The position numbers were made by a program, and so were the translations under genes. DNA of 64,000 nt from Apiospora phragmitis (lineage: Eukaryota; Ascomycota; Sordariomycetes; Amphisphaeriales; Apiosporaceae): the NCBI GenBank assembly GCA_038363925.1, contig JAQQWL010000008.1:1302001-1366000 (forward strand), read 5' to 3'. Every line of letters begins with the position of its first letter. The stretch's first letter is position 1. The notes under the pieces were generated by a model. The model saw only the letters and a list, made by a program, of their open reading frames with translations, did not search any database and had not been told where the DNA came from. Below, piece by piece: positions 57,882-64,000 of the stretch.

Positions 57882-59071
57882 ATGGCGTTGGCATCTTGTG
57901 TAAGTCCTGGTTTGGCCCCTCCCCTGCCACGCAAAAACGGCGCATTTTACACCTTGGTGGCTAACGCGGGGCACAATGCTCGGAAAACCAGTGTGACGCT
58001 CTGTCGAGCGCGCTGGCTGGGAACGTCTTCCTCCCCAACACCGCCGACTACGCCTCTGCGAACAACAAGCGGTGGTCGTTCACCTCGGTCCTGAGCCCCA
58101 GCTGCGTGGTGGCCCCCGCCACCACGCAGGACAGGTGCTCAATGCTTTCACCGACTCGACGACCAGCGCGTTATTGAAGGTTTTGACTAGATACACCAAG
58201 GCCAACAACAAGGACCAGAGCGCGGGAATGCAGACCATATTCAAGCTCGGCAGCGATGGGAATGACCAGGCAGAGGCGCTGTATGGGCACCACCTGGGCC
58301 TGACGTCTATGGCCCCCGTCCCCATCTTGTCTCCGGCGATCTTTAATGAGTTGCTGATGATCCAGCCACAAACCATAGCAATAGCTGCACCTCTGCCCAT
58401 CAACGTGTTGTCCGGAGTTCCCCAAGCGGCCCAAGCAGATGGCTATAGGTGAGCCCAGGCCCCATTCCATACATTCGCCACCCCTTTCGACCATCACGGA
58501 TTCTTCCTAATCGAAACACCGACAGAGATGGACTGGCTACCATCACCTTCCAGAACGATCAAAACACCATCAATGCAGTGCATAGCGTGACCCAAGGCAT
58601 CTGCAGCCAGGTGGCCGACATACCCAACCTAGACTGTTTCTGGAGCTACGTGCCTCTGCCAGACGCCGTCACGGCCAACAGCCTGAAGAGGGGCAGAAAC
58701 TTGTTGGGTCTGGAAAAGAAGCGTATTGATCGCATGGGTACGTAAACGAGCCCAACCGCTAGAAATTCCTTTCCGCTTCACGTCCTTTCGAGCATTTATA
58801 GCCAAGACATGTCACTGATTGGATGTCTGAAACTACATTAGTCGTCTTCTTTTCCCCGCGGTGGCAAGATGCCCTGTACGACGACCGCATGGCCAACGTT
58901 AGCAAGGCTTGGTACAGCCAAGCCAAGGCGGCCACGGTAGCCCAAGGGACGGCGGACGATTTCCTCTATCTAAACTTTGCCGGCGGGTTCCAGGACCCCA
59001 TCAGCAGCTACGGTGCCGATAACTTAGCCTTTCTCCGGCGCGGTGCATTTTTGACGACAAGACCGAAATAG
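57882..59071 (+). pseudogene. FAD-linked (BBE-type) oxidoreductase with internal deletion
   Basis: Berberine-bridge-enzyme-like, 6-hydroxy-D-nicotine-oxidase-related FAD oxidases act in secondary metabolism and detoxification. Pieces: exon 57882-57899 (MALASC), intron 57900-57991, then CDALSSALAGNVFLPNTADY and SFTSVLSPSCVVAPATTQD. At about 58128-58135 the sequence jumps, with a frame change, to the C-terminal half (FTDSTTSALLKVLTRYTKAN). Introns follow at 58449-58525 and 58738-58841, then CFWSYVPLPDAVTAN, FSPRWQDALYDDRM and DDFLYLNFAGGFQDPISSYG. Most of the FAD-binding domain, including the usual Arg-Gly-Gly-Gly-His region, is missing. The last segment also lacks the usual C-terminus. All remaining splice sites are good, so the deletion looks recent. 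Confidence 0.85.
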
Positions 59072-59480
59072 ATTCCAGAGTTTCTGTGGAGGAGTTTGTG
59101 GAAGAGGCCAAGGAGAGGGAAGACAGCGAGATCATCGCGATTATTCAATCTTGGGCACGGCGTCGGGCCAGGGGGGGTCAAGTTCACAATGCGACATCCT
59201 CGTCCCAGTCAAGGCAAGTGTGGAAATTTTGGACATCATGACTTGAACACGGCCATGAACCAATCGTGCTAATAGCCAGAGACATTTTACAAAGTGGATT
59301 GCAAGATCATCCATCAGACAATGATGGCTAAGACATTTATCACATGTTTGTTCGTTAGAGCCGGAATACGGAGGTGGCTTGACTTTATTACTACTAAGCC
59401 AGCTAACGGTGCTACGGTCACCCCATGCAACGGCGACCCCTAAATTTAGATAGCCCCTGACAGCACTATATATAAATCAG
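59072..59480. other. 3' flank before the right-hand AT-rich block
   Basis: Normal composition. An open stretch continues past the oxidase remnant but shows no family match. Composition changes at about 59460-59520. Confidence 0.4.
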
Positions 59481-59499
59481 TATATAAACTAGTTAGCTT

Positions 59500-60507
59500 T
59501 TGATTTATAATTAATTAAATAATACTATCTTTTTTTTCTTTTTTTTTTAATAGGCCGTAAACTTAACGAGTTAGCACTGTAACGCGCGATTTAAGATATT
59601 ATAAATAGCTCGTTAATAAAATAAGCCGCCGAGAAGTATAATATCCCTAGAATAATTCTAAAGGCTCGGATTTACGGCCGTAAAACTATAAAATAATAGA
59701 ATAAGTCCTTCTAGGCTTTAATAATAGCGGAAGAGTTTTAAATTATATTTTTTAAATATTTGCTTAACGGATTTTTTAAATTAAGGGGATTAATATAATA
59801 TTTAATAAGCACTAGGTTAAAAGATTTATTACTCGCTATTTATTTATCGGTATTATTTTTTTTAAAAGGATAGATTTTTTAAGGCTTAACGTAACTTTCG
59901 TAGAGAAAATTATCGAGTTTTTCGAGCGGCTTAATAATCTTATTTTAAAATCGATCCCTTCGGAGTTTCGGTTTAACGTCGACGAGATCGGTAACTAGCT
60001 CGGCTATAAAACGAATATAATAATTATTAGACCTGTTAGAATAAAGAGAATACTAGTTACAGACTCTTTTAACTGAGAATAAGCTTCTACGGTTAAATAT
60101 AATAACGTTTTAAGCCGAGTTTTACCTCCTTTTATTATATTTAAAGTTTAATAAGTCTAATAGTAATAATTTCTAGAGGAAGAGGACTCGTTAACGAATA
60201 TTATAAAGGATTAAGTCTTTACGGCATCCCTTAAAGGCTAGACTAATAAAGAGCTAGCCCTGGTATAATTAAATGAGATTTTTATCCTTTATATAAAGCT
60301 TAAAAACGAGGACTAATAGCGGTTTATTATCTTAGATAGCCACGTTAGCTATGTAAGCGAGGACTTTATTATAACGTGCTTAAAATATAAGATATAGCTT
60401 CTCTTCTTTCCGGTATACTCGTCGCACTTATTATAACCCTTAAATTTTAATCCCTTTAATATATTAAAAGATATTTATTACCGGAAAATAATTCTATACT
60501 ATATAAG
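59500..60507 (+). mobile_element. Third pogo-type transposon remnant, truncated by a Ty3 element
   Basis: AT-rich, RIP-altered DNA. Near 60320-60380 a plus frame reads RFIILDSHVSYVSEDFIITC and then LLFFPVYSSHLL, corresponding to the second catalytic Asp (LDGHGSH-type) and PxHxSHLLQPLD blocks of pogo-type DDE transposases. It differs from the other copies in the window. It ends exactly at the LTR at 60508. Confidence 0.65.
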
Positions 60508-61204
60508 TGTAACGAACGCTATCTAGGTTTTAAAAGAAACCTAGTAAGACGTACTAGGGTTTATATTAATAATACGAGAGAGTATCTAAACGTGCGATAG
60601 AAGTCGCTCCTATTAATATAATGGGTAATAGCTCGTAAAAATAAGGGTAACTAAGGTGTATAGATTTTAAAGGTATTTATAATAGAGTTATTAAGGTTGT
60701 TTACTTTATTAATAAGTTAAGATTAATATTTAAATTAATTATTAAAGTAGAGAGTATTTATATATAAGATATATAAAAACACGTTTATTGTTATATATTT
60801 AATCCTTCCTTTACTGATCCGTTAGATCGCCCGTTAACTCACGGTGATCCTATTATTAGCTCACGGTGATCCTGTTATTAGCTCACGGTGATCCTGTTGT
60901 TGGCTCACGGTGATCCATCCTTGGATCACAGTGATCCATTTTAATGGCTTACTTGGAGCGTCGTAATCCCGTAGCCTCTAGCTTATATAATACCTCCTTA
61001 GTTGCTTTCTCGGGTCGGGTCTATTTTTTTCGTTATTTAAAATATTTTCGTAGTTAAGGTTACGTATTTTTATAATATAAATAGGTTTATATTAATATAA
61101 TTAATAGTGTAGTTAATAGTTATAATATTATAACTTAGTCGAGGTATTATAAACTCGTTTTAATAAGTAGAGTTTTAACCGTATAATTAAGTCGGGTTAT
61201 AATA
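60508..61204 (-). repeat. 3' LTR of Ty3 element C
   Basis: 697 bp, with an unmutated start TGTAACGAACGC and a RIP-altered end GGTTATAATA. It contains about four 22-bp tandem units GCTCACGGTGATCC(T/A)GTTATTA at about 60837-60925, more than in the LTRs of element A. Confidence 0.85.
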
Positions 61205-64000
61205 TTATCCTCTTTTTTTTTAATTACTTTATCTTTAAAGTATTAATTTTATAAATATTTTAATTATTCGTAACGCTAAGTTATAATAGGTTTTCTTTTT
61301 TTATTATCTTTTATTATAATATTTATTTATTATAAATAGTCGTATTAAAAAATCTCGGTCTAAAAAAACCGTTGCGCGTTTAGCTCTTATTATTAACGTA
61401 GAATCCACGAGTAATTTAATTAATATACTTTATACTCGTTATTTTCGCTAGAACTTAGCTTATTATATAAACGAGAAATTGTTCCGCTGCTCGGAATATA
61501 TTCGGGTTAGTCACTTTTATAATAGCACCTTTATTACGTCGGCCTTAACGAAGCTAGCCGCTTAGTAGAAGAAATTAAAGGCGGAGGAGTCGGATATAAA
61601 AGAGGCCTTGTTCCTGTTATAAACGCAGCTATCCACCGCCTTAGGTCGTTTAGCCCGCTTTCGTCGTATAAAGAAGGTTATAATAGAAAAGCGTTCGAAA
61701 ACGTTTTATCGAGGGATATAAAAGCTAAATAAAAAGGATAATATTTTTCTTTAATTATTAATTAAGAGAATTTCGTTTTAAGTAATTTACGTTCTTTAAA
61801 TATTTCCGGGATATTAATTAGTCGTTTTTTAGTTTAATAAATTTTTTAAAGCTTAGCCCGTTAATTTTCGTAAAAGGGAGCTCTTTTTTAAACCTTTAGA
61901 GTTCTTTCGTAACGTTTATTAAATACTTTTTAAGTTTTTAAGTATTATTTTTTAATAAATAACTTTTTTATTAAACGAGGTATTAAAAGCTTCGTTTTTT
62001 CTTTTTTTTATTAATAATTTCGTTTATTTCGTACTCGTATTAATCTGTTTTAACATTTAATTATATATTAATTAAAGTTTTTTTAACCGCTAGCTTAAGT
62101 AATAAAATATAAAATATAAGGTATATCCGTATTATTTTAAGTAGTAATAATCGGTAATTAGTTTTTAAAATAATTTCTACGATTTCGAATAGTTTTATTT
62201 TTTTGAAGTCTAGTTTATCGCTTAGTCGCTTTATTTTAATATTTCGTTATAAGAGGTAAACTTTTTCTCCCCTTTTTAAAAATTAATCCCTTTAACCTTA
62301 TTTAATCGGCGTATCCTTTTATTCGTTATTAAAAAAAGTGAGGTCTTATTATAATATAATTTAAAGTTCTTTTAGTTTTTCGATTTATATAGTCGTAATT
62401 AGTGCTAGCTCTTTTTCTAGGGGTTTCTTAATAACCTCCGGGTTATACCTGTAATTCGTTCGGAATAATAAAATGTATATAGCTTCGTTATTTACGTTAT
62501 TATAAGCGAATTAAGCTATAAATAATAATTATACTTAATTATTTTATTCGTAATTAATATAATAGCGTAGGTATTATTTTAAGGTTTAGTTTATCCGTTC
62601 GGTTTATTTATTTATTTAAGGGTAATAAGCTATAAATAGTTTATATTTAATATTAAGTTATATTATAAGCGATTTTTAGAATTTAGTGGTAAATAGTTTA
62701 TTTTTATTAGAAATAATCGTTTCGGATAGCCTGTACTAGCTAATAATTATTCGAAAAATATGTATACTAGGTCGTTAATATCGCTAAATTCCTTATACGG
62801 TAAGAAGTAGGTATACTTCGTGAATTTATCCGTAATTATTAAAATATTATCGTAATCGATCTTAATTAAAGGTTTTATTAATAAGGGCAGCTTAATAATA
62901 AAATTAAGTATAATAGTTTTTTGTACTTTATTTAATAATAAGATCGGCTGTAGTTCTCCGTATAGTCGATATCGGGTAGCTTTAACTTTATTATAGAGAT
63001 TATATTTACCGATTACCTTAGTTACGATTAGTTTAAGGTTTTTATAATCGAACTATTTAATAATTCGTTTTTAGGTCTTAAATACTTTTTAATATCCGTA
63101 TATAAGATATTTATAGAATTTTTTAATAAAGTCTTCGCGGTACCGCTTAAGGATATAAATCTTATTTTAATAAAAAATAAAACCGTTGTGGTTTTCGAGG
63201 TAATCCTTAAGGTAGCTCGCGAGGTTAAGGATTTAATTAAATTATCGAAACTTAGTAATTTAATTATTATTATATTAGACGTAATTTATAACGTTAAATT
63301 ATTTTAACGGTATAAGGTTACCGTTCTAGTTATAAATAAAGACAGTCCGCGTTTCGAATAAGACCTCCTCCTAGTGGTCTAGTCGTTGGCTTAATACGTT
63401 AACGCGACCGTTCTCGTTACTTTTTTAATAAATAATAATAAGGTTAAATCTTAATAAGAATTTAAACTATTATATTTATTATTTATTTAATTCTTTAATA
63501 ATAATAAACGTTATAAAGTTCTTATAATCGGTATAAATCTTAATTAGTTTTATTATTCTGTTAAAATAATACTTTTATTTTTTATAAACTTTAATAATAA
63601 TTATTAACTCTTTATTATAAATTTAATAATTAAGCTTTAATTCGTTAAGTTTTTTCGAAAAAAATACGATTAGATATAATTTTTTATTATTGTTTCGTTA
63701 ATTAAGTTATTCTCCGATTATATAGTTCGATACGTTAATTTCGATTTTAAAAAGCTTAAACAAGTCTATTACGCGAAGTATTAATTCGTTAAAAATTCGC
63801 TCTTTAATATTATAAAAAGCTTTATTTTCTTTTTCCGTTTATTAAAATAGTTTATCCTTTTTTATTAGGTTCGTTAAGGGTGTCGCTATCTTGTTAAATC
63901 CGGGGACGAAAATCCGGTAATAATTAGCTAGTTTTAAAAAGGATCTAATTTTTGTAACGTTTATAAGCGTAGGCTATTTTTTAATTATTAAGATTTTTAA
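60508..64000 (-). mobile_element. Ty3/gypsy retrotransposon C, 3' part, running off the window
   Basis: Same family and orientation as element A. The 3' LTR is 60508-61204, and the pol remnant (minus strand) is collinear with 10766-13560 of A. A segment near 63125-63310 is the counterpart of 12685-12860 in A and, inverted, of 20353-20540 in B. RIP has destroyed the frames. The 5' half lies beyond 64000. Confidence 0.85.

Overview
The window comes from a filamentous ascomycete (Pezizomycotina, probably Sordariomycetes). The basis is short introns of roughly 55-100 bp with CTNAC-like branch sites, fungal-specific families (DUF3176, GT25, Ser/Thr/Pro-rich wall proteins, BBE-type oxidase), and long AT-rich blocks in which repeats carry dense C-to-T and G-to-A changes while CpG-rich scraps survive. 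That pattern is typical of repeat-induced point mutation (RIP).

The layout alternates gene-bearing and RIP-degraded DNA. (1) 1-7190: mitochondrial ribosomal protein S16 (minus) divergent from homoaconitase (plus), then a decayed DUF3176 membrane-protein gene (minus). (2) 7190-26195: a 19-kb AT-rich transposon nest with no intact gene. Two pogo/Fot1-type DNA transposons lie end to end. The second is split by a short unidentified insert, which holds a Ty3/gypsy element on the minus strand (10081-25644). That element is split by a complete Ty3/gypsy element on the plus strand (15376-23154). Near-matching 5-bp target duplications support both retrotransposon insertions. (3) 26196-42640: siroheme synthase MET1 (two frameshifts), two genes sharing a new-looking Cys-rich N-terminal module, NAD(P)HX epimerase, and a DUF255 thioredoxin-like protein. 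(4) 42648-46850: another nest, with a Fot1-like element split by a second Fot1-like element and by a 495-bp miniature LTR element with perfect target duplications. (5) 46850-59450: a GPI-type serine carboxypeptidase, a very large Ser/Thr/Pro-rich wall protein, a GT25 glycosyltransferase with a frameshift, and a BBE/FAD oxidase pseudogene with an internal deletion. (6) 59460-64000: a third pogo-like remnant cut by another Ty3 element that runs off the end.

The genes are not one pathway. S16 and homoaconitase share a 702-bp intergenic promoter and act in mitochondrial translation and lysine synthesis; MET1 serves sulfite and nitrite reduction. Homoaconitase, MET1 and GT25 each carry one or two frameshifts, and DUF3176 carries many. 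Meanwhile the DUF255, carboxypeptidase, epimerase, S16 and large wall-protein frames are clean over several kilobases. So either several genes in this transposon-rich neighbourhood are decaying, or there are local assembly indels; reads or transcripts would decide.

No tRNA, rRNA, CRISPR or biosynthetic cluster was recognised. The items most worth follow-up are the miniature LTR element with tRNA-like promoter boxes, the nested Ty3 pair, and the two paralogous Cys-module genes.
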